Shown: positions 52,570-62,401 of the stretch, in pieces
Layout of the letters: every line of letters starts with the position of its first letter
How positions within the stretch are numbered: position 1 is the stretch's first letter
Program-made: the position numbers and the translations under genes
Notes under the pieces: generated by a model
The model's database searches: none
What the model was told of the DNA's origin: nothing
The model's input: the letters and a program-made list of their open reading frames with translations, nothing else
NCBI RefSeq assembly: GCF_016598475.1
Contig: NZ_JAEMUX010000005.1
Coordinates: 1 to 64,000, forward strand
Length of the DNA: 64,000 bases
Reading direction: 5' to 3'
Source: Streptomyces adelaidensis
GTDB taxonomy: Bacteria; Actinomycetota; Actinomycetes; Streptomycetales; Streptomycetaceae

Positions 52570-54155
52570 GGCCTGCGCCAGCTCCGTCCGTCTCGTGCGA
52601 GCATCTCGTCGGCTTCCTCGGGACCCCAGCTGCCCGAGGAGTACTGTGCGGGCCGGCCGTGCGCGGCCCAGTACTCCTCGACCGGGTCCAGGATCCTCCA
52701 GGACTCCTCCACCTCCTGATGGCGGGGGAAGAGGTTGGCGTCGCCGAGCAGCACATCCAGGATCAGCCGTTCGTACGCCTCCGGGCTGGACTCGGTGAAC
52801 GACTCGCCGTACGCGAAGTCCATCGTGACGTCCCGGATCTCCATCGAGGTACCCGGCACCTTCGAACCGAAGCGCACGGTCATCCCCTCGTCCGGCTGCA
52901 CCCGGAAGACGATCGCGTTCTGCCCCAGCTCCTCCGTGGCCGTGGAGTCGAACGGCGAGTGCGGGGCGCGCTGGAACACGACCGCGATCTCCGTGACCCG
53001 CCGGCCGAGCCGCTTGCCGGTGCGCAGATAGAACGGCACACCCGCCCAACGGCGGTTGTCGATGCCCAGCTTGATCGCCGCGTAGGTGTCCGTGGCCGAG
53101 GAACCATCGATGCCTTCCTCCTCCAGATAGCCCGGCACCCGCTCGCCGCCCTGCCAGCCGGCCGCGTACTGGCCGCGCACGGTGTGCCTGCCCAGATCCT
53201 CCGGCAGCCGCACGGACTTCAGGGCTTTGAGCTTCTCGGTCAGCAGCGACTCCGCGTCGAAGGCCGCCGGCTCCTCCATGGCGGTCAGCGCCATCAGCTG
53301 CAGGAGGTGGTTCTGGATGACGTCACGGGCCGAACCGATGCCGTCGTAGTACCCCGCGCGCCCGCCGATGCCGATGTCCTCGGCCATGGTGATCTGCACA
53401 TGGTCGACGTAACTCCGGTTCCAGATGGGCTCGTACATCTGGTTGGCGAAGCGCAGCGCCAGAATGTTCTGGACGGTCTCCTTGCCCAGGTAGTGGTCGA
53501 TACGGAAGACCTGCTCCGGGTCGAACACCTCGTGCACGACCGCGTTCAGCTCCCGGGCGCTGGCCAGATCGTGCCCGAACGGCTTCTCGATGACCGCGCG
53601 CCGCCAGGAGCCCTCGGGCGGCGCGGCCAGCCCGTGCTTCTTCAGCTGCTTGACGACCTTCGGGAAGAACTTGGGCGGCACGGAGAGATAGAACGCGAAG
53701 TTGCCGCCGGTGCCACGGGAGGAGTCCAGCTCCTCGACGGCCTCGCGGAGCCGCTCGAACGCCTCGTCGTCGCCGAAGTCACCGGGGATGAACCGCATCC
53801 CCTCGGCGAGCTGCTGCCACACCTCCTCACGGAACTCGGTGCGCGCGTGCTCGCGGACCGCGTCGTGCACGATCTGCGCGAAGTCCTCGTCCTCCCAGTC
53901 CCGGCGCGCGAAGCCGACGAGGGAGAAGCCCGGCGGCAGCAGACCCCGGTTGGCCAGGTCGTACACGGCCGGCATCAGCTTCTTGCGGGACAGGTCACCG
54001 GTCACCCCGAAGATGACGAGCCCGGACGGGCCCGCGATCCGGGGGAGCCGGCGGTCACCCGCCTCACGCAGCGGGTTGGTCCACTCGGCGGTCGGCTCGG
54101 CGGCCGACTCGGAGGCCGGATCGGAGACCGACTCCGCAGGCGACTCGGTGGTCAT
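52566..54155 (-). CDS. zwf: Glucose-6-phosphate 1-dehydrogenase
   Basis: 529 residues. NADP motif '[20 protein letters not shown]', substrate signature 'RIDHYLGKE' with the catalytic His, and 'VIEKPFGHD'. The N-terminal 25 residues are a Ser/Glu-rich extension. Start ATG overlaps the tal stop by four bases. Commits glucose 6-phosphate to the pentose phosphate pathway and supplies NADPH. Confidence 0.97.
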   Translation of the reverse strand: MTTESPAESVSDPASESAAEPTAEWTNPLREAGDRRLPRIAGPSGLVIFGVTGDLSRKKLMPAVYDLANRGLLPPGFSLVGFARRDWEDEDFAQIVHDAVREHARTEFREEVWQQLAEGMRFIPGDFGDDEAFERLREAVEELDSSRGTGGNFAFYLSVPPKFFPKVVKQLKKHGLAAPPEGSWRRAVIEKPFGHDLASARELNAVVHEVFDPEQVFRIDHYLGKETVQNILALRFANQMYEPIWNRSYVDHVQITMAEDIGIGGRAGYYDGIGSARDVIQNHLLQLMALTAMEEPAAFDAESLLTEKLKALKSVRLPEDLGRHTVRGQYAAGWQGGERVPGYLEEEGIDGSSATDTYAAIKLGIDNRRWAGVPFYLRTGKRLGRRVTEIAVVFQRAPHSPFDSTATEELGQNAIVFRVQPDEGMTVRFGSKVPGTSMEIRDVTMDFAYGESFTESSPEAYERLILDVLLGDANLFPRHQEVEESWRILDPVEEYWAAHGRPAQYSSGSWGPEEADEMLARDGRSWRRP

Positions 54156-55309
54156 TCCCCATCAACTCCCTTGCCGTTCAAGGACTTCGTCACCGTGTCC
54201 AGCAGGTCCTGCCACGCCGCCTCGAACTTGGCGACGCCCTCGTCCTCCAGCAGCCGCACGACCTCGTCGTAGGAGACACCGAGCGCCTCCACGGCCGCGA
54301 GGTCGGCGCGGGCCTGCGCGTAGCCGCCGGTCACCGTGTCGCCCCGGACGGCGCCGTGGTCCGCGACGGCGTCGAGCGTGGCCTCCGGCATCGTGTTGAC
54401 CGTGCCGGGCGCGACCAGCTCGTCCACATACAAAGTGTCCTTGTACGCCGGGTCCTTCACGCCGGTCGACGCCCACAGCGGGCGCTGCTTGTTGGCCCGG
54501 GCCCCGGCGAGGGCGGTCCAGCGGCTGTCCGTGAAGACCTCCTCGTACGCCTCGTGGGCGAGCCGGGCGTTGGCGAGCGCGGCGCGGCCCTTGAGGGCGA
54601 GGGCCTCGGGCGTGCCCAGGCGGGTCAGCCGCTTGTCGATCTCGGCGTCGACGCGGGAGACGAAGAAGGAGGCGACGGAGTGGACGGCGGCGAGGTCGAG
54701 GCCCGCTGCCTGCGCCTTCTCCAGGCCCGCCAGGTAGGCGTGCATGACGTCGCCGTAGCGCTCCAGGGAGAAGATCAGCGTGACGTTGACGCTGATGCCG
54801 AGGCCGACGACCTCGGTGATCGCCGGGAGACCGGCCTTCGTCGCCGGGATCTTGATCAGCACGTTCGGGCGGTCCACGAGCCAGGCGAGCTGCTTGGCCT
54901 CGGCGACGGTCGCCGCCGTGTCGTGGGCCAGCCGGGGGTCCACCTCGATGGAGACCCGGCCGTCCCGGCCCGCTGTGGCGTCGTACACCGGACGCAGGAG
55001 ATCGGCGGCGGCGCGTACGTCGGCCGTCGTCATCATCCGTACGGCCTCGTCGACCGTCACGCCGCGCACGGCGAGGTCGGCGAGCTGCTCCTCGTAGCCC
55101 ACTGTGGAGCCGATGGCGGCCTGGAAGATGGACGGGTTGGTGGTCACGCCGACGACATGCCGGCTCTCGATGAGTTTCGCGAGGCTGCCGGAGGTGATGC
55201 GCTCGCGGGAGAGGTCGTCGAGCCAGATGGAGACGCCCAGGTCGCAGAGGCGCCGCAGGGGGTCCGCGACGGTGGCCGTCACGGTTGCTTCGGTGGTCAC
55301 AGTGATCAT
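54152..55309 (-). CDS. tal: Transaldolase
   Basis: 385 residues. '[18 protein letters not shown]', '[13 protein letters not shown]', Schiff-base Lys in '[16 protein letters not shown]', '[13 protein letters not shown]'. Length and motifs fit the long actinobacterial transaldolase. It starts 19 bp after the tkt stop and is coupled to zwf. Confidence 0.96.
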   Translation of the reverse strand: MITVTTEATVTATVADPLRRLCDLGVSIWLDDLSRERITSGSLAKLIESRHVVGVTTNPSIFQAAIGSTVGYEEQLADLAVRGVTVDEAVRMMTTADVRAAADLLRPVYDATAGRDGRVSIEVDPRLAHDTAATVAEAKQLAWLVDRPNVLIKIPATKAGLPAITEVVGLGISVNVTLIFSLERYGDVMHAYLAGLEKAQAAGLDLAAVHSVASFFVSRVDAEIDKRLTRLGTPEALALKGRAALANARLAHEAYEEVFTDSRWTALAGARANKQRPLWASTGVKDPAYKDTLYVDELVAPGTVNTMPEATLDAVADHGAVRGDTVTGGYAQARADLAAVEALGVSYDEVVRLLEDEGVAKFEAAWQDLLDTVTKSLNGKGVDGE

Positions 55310-55328
55310 CTTCCTTCAGGCGCTCGCA

Positions 55329-57380
55329 TCAACCGCGGACGGAGCGGAGTGATTCCCGCGCGGCGGTGACGACGTTCTCGGGGGTGAAGCCGTACTCGGC
55401 GAACAGGGTCCGCCCGTCCGCCGAGGCGCCGAAGTGCTCCAGGGAGACGATGCGGCCGTGGTCACCGACGTACCGGTACCAGGTCAGACCGATCCCGGCC
55501 TCGACCGCCACGCGGGCCCGCACGGACGGCGGAAGCACGCGTTCGCGGTACGCGCGCGGCTGCTCTTCGAACCACTCCACCGACGGCATCGACACCACCC
55601 GTGTCCCGACCCCCTCCGCCTCCAGCCGCTCCCGCGCGGCGACGGCGAGCGCCACCTCGGAGCCGGTGGCGATCAGGATGACGTCCGGAGTGCCGGTCGA
55701 GGACTCCCGAAGGACGTAACCGCCCTTCGCGGCGGCGGGGTTCGGCGCGTACGTCGGCACGCCCTGGCGGGTGAGCGCCAGTCCGTGCGGGGCCGGGCTC
55801 GTGGCGTGCCGCTCGAGGATTTCGGCCCAGGCGATCGCCGTCTCGTTGGCGTCGGCCGGGCGGACGATGTTCAGGCCCGGAATCGCCCGGAGGGACGCCA
55901 GGTGTTCGACCGGCTGGTGGGTCGGCCCGTCCTCCCCGAGGCCGATGGAGTCGTGCGTCCACACGTACGTCACCGGGAGCTGCATCAGCGCGGAGAGGCG
56001 TACGGCGTTGCGCATGTAGTCGGAGAACACGAGGAACGTGCCGCCGTAGATACGGGTGTTGCCGTGCAGCGCGATGCCGTTCATCGCGGCGGCCATGGAG
56101 TGCTCGCGGATGCCGAAGTGGATGGTGCGGCCGTACGGGTCGGCCTCCGGGAGCGGGTTGTCGGCCGGGAGGAACGAGCTGGTGCTGTCGATGGTCGTAT
56201 TGTTCGAGCCGGCCAGGTCGGCCGAGCCGCCCCACAGCTCGGGGATGACCGCGCCGAGCGACTGGAGCACCTTGCCGGACGCGGCACGGGTCGCCACCGA
56301 TGTGCCCTCCTCGAAGGCGGGGAGCGCCTGCTCCCAGCCCTCGGGCAGCCGGCCCGCGACCACCCGGTCGAAGAGCCGGGCCCGTTCGGGGGAGGCGCCG
56401 CGCCACTCGTCGATCCGCTTGTCCCAGGCGGCGTGCGCCTCGGCGCCCCGGTCGAGGGCCCGGCGGGTGTGGGCGAGGACGTCGTCCGCGACGTCGAAGG
56501 TCTTGCCCGCGTCGAAGCCGAGGACCCGCTTGGTCGCCGCGACCTCGTCCGCGCCGAGCGCCGAGCCGTGCGAGGCCTCGGTGTTCTGGGCGCCCGGGGC
56601 CGGCCAGGCGATGATCGTGCGCATCGCGATGATCGAGGGACGCCCGGTCTCCTCCCGCGCGGCCTCCAGCGCGTCGTACAGGGCGTGCACGTCGATGTTG
56701 CCGTTGAAGGCCTGCTCGATCCGCTGCACATGCCAGCCGTACGCCTCGTACCGCGCCAGCACGTCCTCGGAGAACGCGGTGGCCGTGTCGCCCTCGATGG
56801 AGATGTGGTTGTCGTCGTACAGGAAGACGAGGTTGCCCAGCTTCTGATGGCCCGCCAGCGAGGAGGCCTCGGCGGAGATGCCCTCCTCCAGGTCGCCGTC
56901 GGAGACGATCGCCCAGACGGCGTGGTCGAACGGAGATGTGCCCTCCGGCGCGTCCGGGTCGAACAGGCCGCGCTCGTAGCGGGCGGCCATCGCCATGCCC
57001 ACGGCGTTGGCGACGCCCTGGCCCAGCGGCCCGGTGGTCGTCTCGACCCCGGCCGTGTGCCCGTACTCCGGGTGACCCGGCGTCTTCGAACCATGGGTCC
57101 GGAACGCCTTCAGGTCGTCCAGCTCCAGCTCGTAACCGGCGAGGAACAACTGCGTGTAGAGGGTCAGCGAGGTGTGGCCGGGGGACAGGACGAAGCGGTC
57201 GCGGCCGGTCCACTCGGGATCGGCGGGATCGTGTCGCATCACCTTCTGAAAGAGCGTGTACGCGGCGGGGGCGAGGCTCATCGCCGTTCCGGGATGGCCG
57301 TTGCCGGCCTTCTGCACGGCATCGGCGGCCAGTAGGCGGGCGGTGTCGACGGCGCGCCGGTCGAGTTCTGTCCAGTTCAT
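55329..57380 (-). CDS. tkt: Transketolase
   Basis: 683 residues from ATG 57380 (GAGGA at good distance; a TTG two codons earlier is less likely). TPP enzyme: 'GNGHPGTAMSLAPAAYTLFQ', thiamine motif 'SDGDLEEGISAEASSLAGHQ', 'IHFGIREHSMAAAMNG', 'EDGPTHQPVEHLASLRAIPG'. First gene of tkt-tal-zwf-opcA-gnd. Streptomyces usually carries two such pentose phosphate loci; this resembles the one with opcA. Confidence 0.96.
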   Translation of the reverse strand: MNWTELDRRAVDTARLLAADAVQKAGNGHPGTAMSLAPAAYTLFQKVMRHDPADPEWTGRDRFVLSPGHTSLTLYTQLFLAGYELELDDLKAFRTHGSKTPGHPEYGHTAGVETTTGPLGQGVANAVGMAMAARYERGLFDPDAPEGTSPFDHAVWAIVSDGDLEEGISAEASSLAGHQKLGNLVFLYDDNHISIEGDTATAFSEDVLARYEAYGWHVQRIEQAFNGNIDVHALYDALEAAREETGRPSIIAMRTIIAWPAPGAQNTEASHGSALGADEVAATKRVLGFDAGKTFDVADDVLAHTRRALDRGAEAHAAWDKRIDEWRGASPERARLFDRVVAGRLPEGWEQALPAFEEGTSVATRAASGKVLQSLGAVIPELWGGSADLAGSNNTTIDSTSSFLPADNPLPEADPYGRTIHFGIREHSMAAAMNGIALHGNTRIYGGTFLVFSDYMRNAVRLSALMQLPVTYVWTHDSIGLGEDGPTHQPVEHLASLRAIPGLNIVRPADANETAIAWAEILERHATSPAPHGLALTRQGVPTYAPNPAAAKGGYVLRESSTGTPDVILIATGSEVALAVAARERLEAEGVGTRVVSMPSVEWFEEQPRAYRERVLPPSVRARVAVEAGIGLTWYRYVGDHGRIVSLEHFGASADGRTLFAEYGFTPENVVTAARESLRSVRG

Positions 57381-57433
57381 CTTCAAGAAGTCCTCGATAG
57401 ATACGGCAGTGCTGTGCTGTCGCCTTCAAAAGT

Positions 57434-57448
57434 AAAAGTCTGACTTTT
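57434..57448. promoter_or_regulatory. AT-rich palindrome between tkt and the AraC regulator
   Basis: AAAAGTC-T-GACTTTT is a perfect 7-bp-arm palindrome inside CAAAAGTAAAAGTCTGACTT, strikingly AT-rich. It sits 54 bp before tkt and 68 bp before the regulator. The larger arms CAAAAGT and ACTTTTG also pair. Likely operator or core promoter; binding by the neighbouring AraC protein is inferred. Confidence 0.45.
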
Positions 57449-57515
57449 GCCGGGGAAGGTCGCGGTGTGCCAGCCTTCGGTGAAACTGGGACACCGACGA
57501 CGCGGCGGCGAGGAC

Positions 57516-58415
57516 ATGACGGACAGCGAGTCCCGAGACGGCGACCGGATCAGAACCTTCCCCTTCCCCATGGACCACGGCCTCTTGGGCGTCGGTGTAC
57601 AGGTCGGCCCGATGGACGACCGCGGTCCCTGGCATGCGGCCGTACCTCTGGAAGGGGTCCACCGCATCGACTTCCACGTGGTGATGCTGTTCGACGGCGG
57701 CCCGGTGCGCCACATGATCGACTTCACCGAGTACGAGGTGGGCGCGGGCGACCTGTTGTGGATCCGCCCGGGGCAGGTGCATCGCTTCTCACGCGCGACC
57801 GAGTACCGCGGGACCGTGCTCACCATGCAGCCAGGCTTCCTGCCCCGGGCGACCGTCGAGGCGACCGGCCTCTACCGCTACGACCTGCCGCCGCTGCTCC
57901 GCCCCGACGAGGCCCGACTCGCGGGCCTGCGCCACTCCCTGGCCCAGCTGGAACGCGAGTACGCCGACGCAGCCACGGACACCGCCACCCTGCCGCTCAG
58001 CCTGCACACCGCCGTCCTGCGGCACTCCCTGACGGCCTTTCTGCTGCGCCTCGCCCATCTCGCCGCCGGCTCGGCCGAGGCGGCGCGCCCGGCAGGCGAC
58101 ACGACCTTCACCCGCTTCCGGGACGCCGTCGAACAGGGCTTCGCCGGCAACCACAGCGTCAGCGCCTACGCGGACGCCCTCGGCTACTCCCGCCGCACCC
58201 TCGTCCGCGCGGTCCGCGCCGCGACCGGCGAGACACCGAAGGGCTTCATCGACAAGCGGGTCGTCCTGGAGGCGAAGCGGCTGCTGGCCCACACGGACCT
58301 GCCGACCGGCCGCGTCGGTGTGGCCGTCGGATTCCCCGACTCGGCGAACTTCTCCAAGTTCTTCCACCTGCACACCGGGACGACACCGGTGGCGTTCCGG
58401 GCGGAGCTGCGCTGA
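57516..58415 (+). CDS. AraC-family regulator with cupin sensor
   Basis: 299 residues from ATG 57516 (GCGAGGAC). N-terminal cupin-like sensor ('FHVVMLFDGGPVRHMIDFTE', 'VGAGDLLWIRPGQVHRF'), C-terminal double HTH ('HSVSAYADALGYSRRTLVRA', 'GRVGVAVGFPDSANFSKFFH'). Divergent from the pentose phosphate operon, with the AT-rich palindrome between, so it may control tkt as well as itself. A strong terminator follows. Confidence 0.88.
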   Translation: MTDSESRDGDRIRTFPFPMDHGLLGVGVQVGPMDDRGPWHAAVPLEGVHRIDFHVVMLFDGGPVRHMIDFTEYEVGAGDLLWIRPGQVHRFSRATEYRGTVLTMQPGFLPRATVEATGLYRYDLPPLLRPDEARLAGLRHSLAQLEREYADAATDTATLPLSLHTAVLRHSLTAFLLRLAHLAAGSAEAARPAGDTTFTRFRDAVEQGFAGNHSVSAYADALGYSRRTLVRAVRAATGETPKGFIDKRVVLEAKRLLAHTDLPTGRVGVAVGFPDSANFSKFFHLHTGTTPVAFRAELR

Positions 58416-58434
58416 GGCGCTGCCTTACACGGAA

Positions 58435-58466
58435 GAGGGGCTCACGCGCGCACGCGTGAGCCCCTC
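58435..58466. terminator. Perfect 14-bp hairpin between convergent genes
   Basis: GAGGGGCTCACGCG / CGCGTGAGCCCCTC with a four-base loop, between the AraC stop and the GH16 stop; serves both strands. Confidence 0.85.
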
Positions 58467-58493
58467 ATGGGACGCCGGCAGCCGATTCGCCAC

Positions 58494-59882
58494 TCAGCGG
58501 CCGAAGTTGAACCAGTTCACATTCACGAAGTCCTGCGCCTGACCGCTCGTGAAGGTCAGATACACGTCATGGGTCCCGGTGACCCCGCTCATGTTCGCCG
58601 GCACGGTCCGCCAGGACTGCCAGCCCCCGGTGTTGGCGATCGAGAAACTGCCGACCGGCGTGCTCGTGCGGCTGTCGAGTCTGACCTCGACCAGGCCGCT
58701 CACCCCGGTGTTGGCGCCGGAGGCGACGCGGGCGACGAACTGCGTGGCGGCGGTGGAGCCGAAGGCCACGTTCTGGAAGAGCGCCCAGTCGCCGCCTGCG
58801 AGGGAGCCGATGTTCTGGCCGCCGCCGGTGTCGGTGGTGGTCTCGCTGCTGACGCCGCTCTGGCCGTTGTACGACTCGGCCTGGATGGCGCTGTACGCGT
58901 CACGGGTGCCCGTCGGCGGCGGAGTCGTGGTGGACCCGGCGGCCGACAAGACCTGCACGTAGTCGACGACCATCGGGACACCGGAGCGCGTGTCGCCGTC
59001 GAGGCCGCCGCCGAACGCGTCCGGGAAGGCGCCGCCCATCGCCACGTTCAGGATGATGAAGTAGCCGTGGTCGGTGGCGTTGGTCCAGGTCGTCGCGTCG
59101 ACCTGGTTCGCGGTGACCGTGTGGAAGTTGACGCCGTCGACGGAGAACCGGATGGCCTCCGGCGTCACCGAGCGGTCCCACTCCATGGTGTAGGTGTGGA
59201 AGCCGGACTGGCAGGTCGTGCTGGGGCACGAGGTGGAGCTGCCGATGCCGGTCGTCTCGTTGCACGGGCCGCCCGGGTTGGTGCCGCAGTGCATGGTGGC
59301 CCACACGGTGTTGCGGCCGTGGACGTTCTCCATGATGTCCAGCTCGCCGACGCTCGGCCAGTTCTGGTAGTTGCCCCGGTAGGGGGCGCCCAGCATCCAG
59401 AACGCCGGCCAGTAGCCCTCGGCCGGCGTACCGGTGACGTTCGGCATCTGGAGCCGGGCCTCGACCCGCAGCTTGCCGCCCGCCGGGGGCTGGAAGTCGG
59501 TGCGGTTGGTTTCGATGCGGCCCGAGGTCCAGTTGCCGGCCGAGTCGCGGACGGGCGTGATCCGCAGGTTGCCGTTGCCGTCGAGCGAGACGTTGCTGGT
59601 GCTGTTCGTCATCGTCTCGACCTCGCCGGTGCCCCAGTTGGCGGGGCCGCCCGGATAGGCCGTACCCGTGGCGTACTGCCAGTTGGAGGTGGAGACGCCG
59701 GTGCCGGCGGTGCCGTTGAAGTCGTCGACGAAGACCTGGGTCCAGCCGGTGGGCGGCGTGGGCGCGGCCCCCTGCGCGGTGGTCGCCCAGGCCGTGGCCA
59801 ACGCCAGCGCACTGGCCACGGCGAGCAGTGCGCGCCTGAGCGGGCGGCGCCGTCTGATGGGTGTGCCGGAGGTTTCACTCAT
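58494..59882 (-). CDS. Secreted GH16 beta-1,3(4)-glucanase with CBM6
   Basis: 462 residues. Signal peptide about 1-39 (RRRRPLRRALLAVASALALA.., AQGA). GH16 catalytic domain about 45-305 with the E-x-D-x-x-E motif as 'GELDIMENVHG'; Trp-rich cleft ('YWPAFWMLGAPYRG', 'TYTMEWDRS', 'ILNVAMGGAFP'). A Thr/Pro linker leads to a CBM6 (about 325-460: 'IQAESYNGQSGVSSETTTDT', 'GDWALFQNVAFG'). Probably cuts laminarin or fungal beta-1,3-glucan outside the cell. A LacI-type operator lies in its promoter region. Confidence 0.93.
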   Translation of the reverse strand: MSETSGTPIRRRRPLRRALLAVASALALATAWATTAQGAAPTPPTGWTQVFVDDFNGTAGTGVSTSNWQYATGTAYPGGPANWGTGEVETMTNSTSNVSLDGNGNLRITPVRDSAGNWTSGRIETNRTDFQPPAGGKLRVEARLQMPNVTGTPAEGYWPAFWMLGAPYRGNYQNWPSVGELDIMENVHGRNTVWATMHCGTNPGGPCNETTGIGSSTSCPSTTCQSGFHTYTMEWDRSVTPEAIRFSVDGVNFHTVTANQVDATTWTNATDHGYFIILNVAMGGAFPDAFGGGLDGDTRSGVPMVVDYVQVLSAAGSTTTPPPTGTRDAYSAIQAESYNGQSGVSSETTTDTGGGQNIGSLAGGDWALFQNVAFGSTAATQFVARVASGANTGVSGLVEVRLDSRTSTPVGSFSIANTGGWQSWRTVPANMSGVTGTHDVYLTFTSGQAQDFVNVNWFNFGR

Positions 59883-59955
59883 TGCGGCCTCTTCGGGGTG
59901 TACGGATGTACGGAGTGAAAGGTGCGGGTGGGGAGCGCTCCGCGGAGTCCCGTCC

Positions 59956-59969
59956 TGAGAGCGCTCTCA
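59956..59969. promoter_or_regulatory. LacI-type operator TGAGAGCGCTCTCA
   Basis: Perfect 14-bp palindrome 74 bp upstream of the GH16 start, of the CebR/BglR class (CebR site TGGGAGCGCTCCCA). Predicts repression lifted by glucan oligosaccharides. No matching LacI gene is adjacent; the one at 32496 is of another subtype. Confidence 0.75.
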
Positions 59970-60098
59970 CAGAAGAGCGTGCGGTCAATGTGCGCTCCGG
60001 CGCTGCGGTCGTCAAGAGTTAAAGCGGAGAAAGTCCGTGCGGGAGGGGCGAGTTCACAGTGTGAAGATCGTCCACGGCCGGGACGGGGTGACGGGCCG

Positions 60099-62276
60099 TC
60101 AGTCCCCGGTGGTGGACGTGGACGGCCGGGCCGTCGGCCGGTCCGGGCGCACGGAGAACGCCGTGTCCCCGGCGGTCGCCACGATCGCGTCCTCGACGAG
60201 GACCACGGTGGGCGGGGCCTCCGCCGCGATGTCCCCGGGGTCGTCGAGCGCGTCCGCACGCCACAACTCGGCGCCGGTCTCGCCGTCCAGGGCCGGCATC
60301 CGGCCGAACCGGTTGACGAAGTAGACCTCGTCACGCGCCTGCGACACCACCGGGGCCGACAGGTTCTCCGTCTCGGTCGTCCGCTCCCACAGCTCCTCGC
60401 CGCTCGACGCCGACACGGCGGTGACCCACCCGTTGGTTCGCACGAAGTACACGACACCGTCCACCAGCGTCGCCGCCCCGCGCAGCGACCGCTTCAACGG
60501 GATCCGGGTGACCTTCCCGCTCTCCGGGTCCACCCGCACGAACGCGTTGTACGGCCGCTCGTATCCCTCCTGGTACACCTCCTCGGTGTTCTCGGCCGCG
60601 ACGAACAGCGGCTGTCCGCCGACGGCACCCAGGGCCAGGGTCTTCTTGGGCAGCGGGGCGAGTTCGCGCAGCGTGCCGTCGGCGGGGTCCAGCCGTACAA
60701 CCGTGAACGGGCTGGCGTCGAGGAAGTCCCGGCCCTCCCAGCACAGCGCGTACGGGGCGTCGTCGAGTGCCTTCGGCACGCAACTCTTCGCGCTCGGGAC
60801 GGGCGATCGCCACAGCTCCTCGCCCGCGGTGGTGTACGCGACGAACCGCTGGTGGTCGGCCGTGAGGGTGAGCAGACCGCCACTGAAGAGTTGGGGCGTC
60901 TCGCTGGCGCTGATGGTCCGGGCCCAGCGCCGCTTCCCGGTCTCGGTGTCCAGGGCCACCATGTGCCGCTCGGTGGCGTCGGGCTCCTCGTAGACGAGGA
61001 CGAGGCCGTCCCGGAGGCCGATCGGCCGCGAGGTCTGGGGCAGCGTGCCCTGCCGCCATCCCAGCTCACCGGTGGCGGCGTCCACCTGGGTGACGACGAA
61101 GCCCGTGCCGCCGCAGAACAGATCGGTTCCGTCCGTCAGGCAGGCCGGTTCCTTGTAACCGGTCGCGACGTACTCGGCGGGGAAGCCCTCGTCGTTCCGC
61201 AGCGGCGTACGCCACGGTCGCCAGCCCTCGGGGACGGAGACGGTGCGGGCGTCGGCGGTGGAGCCGGGCGATGCCGCCGGGGTCGTGGTCGTGTCCGGCG
61301 GGTAGAGGAGCAGCGCGCCGGACAGCGCGGCCACGGTCAGGACGGCCCCGAGACCGATGTGGACCAACTGCCGTTCGGCCCGACGTCCGCCGGCCGTCGG
61401 GACATGGGTGTCCGGGACGGGCCGCAGGGAAGCCCCGGAGGCAGCGGGGACGACCGGGCCGGGGTCCGGCGAGACCGGCAACTCCCGGAACAGGCGGTGC
61501 AGTTCGGCGAGGTCCGGCCGGACCTCCGGGTTCTTGTCCAGGCACCGCTCGACGATGTTCCGCAACGGCTCGGGCACCGGGTCCAGCTTCGGCGCCTCGA
61601 ACATCACCTGGTAGCCCGCCAGATACGGGCTCTCGGCCTGGAACGGGCTGTGCCCGCTGGCCGCGTACACGAGCAGCGACCCCAGGGAGAACACGTCCGA
61701 GGCGGCGGTGACGTCCCTCGGCGAACGCAACTGCTCCGGCGACATGAACGGCGGGGTGCCGATCACCCGGCCGGTCACGGTGAGCGGCAGGTTGTCGCCG
61801 GCCCGAGAGATGCCGAAGTCGATGACCCGCGGACCGTCCTCGGCCATCAGCACGTTCGCCGGCTTCAGGTCCCGGTGCACGACGCCCGCCTGATGGATGT
61901 TCCGCAGTGCCTCGACGAGCCCGAGCGCGAGGCTCCTGATCCGGGCCCCGCCCAGCGGCCCCGCCTCGCGCACCAGATCGGCGAGTGTCGGCCCCGGCAC
62001 GTACAGCGTCGCCATCCACGGCCGGGCGGCCTCCGGGTCCGCGTCCACCACCGGCGTGGTGAACGCCCCGCTCACCCGGCGTACCGCCGCGACCTCCTGC
62101 CGGAACCGGGACCGGAACTCCTCGTCGTCGCGGTACTGGGCATGCACCAGCTTGATCGCCACCAGCCGCCCCGACTCGGACCGGGCGCGATAGACGACCC
62201 CCATGCCGCCGGAGCCGAGCCGGTCCTCCAGGACGTACCCGCCTATGACGGTGGGATCATCGTCCCTCAGCGGCAT
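60099..62276 (-). CDS. Membrane Ser/Thr protein kinase with PQQ-type beta-propeller
   Basis: 725 residues. Kinase domain 1-280: 'LGSGGMGVVYRA', Lys42 in VAIK, 'HRDLKPANVL', 'DFGIS', 'GTPPFMSPEQL'. One membrane helix near 320-340 (GLGAVLTVAALSGALLLY). The outside part (about 360-725) repeats PQQ-like blades ('GELGWRQGTLPQTSRPIGLR', 'KRRWARTISASETPQLFSGG', 'GEELWERTTE', 'GAELWRADALDD'). It should sense an external ligand and phosphorylate cytoplasmic targets. No obvious operon partner. Confidence 0.92.
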   Translation of the reverse strand: MPLRDDDPTVIGGYVLEDRLGSGGMGVVYRARSESGRLVAIKLVHAQYRDDEEFRSRFRQEVAAVRRVSGAFTTPVVDADPEAARPWMATLYVPGPTLADLVREAGPLGGARIRSLALGLVEALRNIHQAGVVHRDLKPANVLMAEDGPRVIDFGISRAGDNLPLTVTGRVIGTPPFMSPEQLRSPRDVTAASDVFSLGSLLVYAASGHSPFQAESPYLAGYQVMFEAPKLDPVPEPLRNIVERCLDKNPEVRPDLAELHRLFRELPVSPDPGPVVPAASGASLRPVPDTHVPTAGGRRAERQLVHIGLGAVLTVAALSGALLLYPPDTTTTPAASPGSTADARTVSVPEGWRPWRTPLRNDEGFPAEYVATGYKEPACLTDGTDLFCGGTGFVVTQVDAATGELGWRQGTLPQTSRPIGLRDGLVLVYEEPDATERHMVALDTETGKRRWARTISASETPQLFSGGLLTLTADHQRFVAYTTAGEELWRSPVPSAKSCVPKALDDAPYALCWEGRDFLDASPFTVVRLDPADGTLRELAPLPKKTLALGAVGGQPLFVAAENTEEVYQEGYERPYNAFVRVDPESGKVTRIPLKRSLRGAATLVDGVVYFVRTNGWVTAVSASSGEELWERTTETENLSAPVVSQARDEVYFVNRFGRMPALDGETGAELWRADALDDPGDIAAEAPPTVVLVEDAIVATAGDTAFSVRPDRPTARPSTSTTGD

Positions 62277-62401
62277 TTCCCACCACGCTCTTTCGACGCT
62301 CTTTCGTACGGCGGCTGCGGCGGATCAGCCTAGGGGATGCGGGTGGGGGCGACGGACCAGGGGCGCCGGTGTTCTGAGGAACTGCCCCTGGCCGACACGG
62401 C

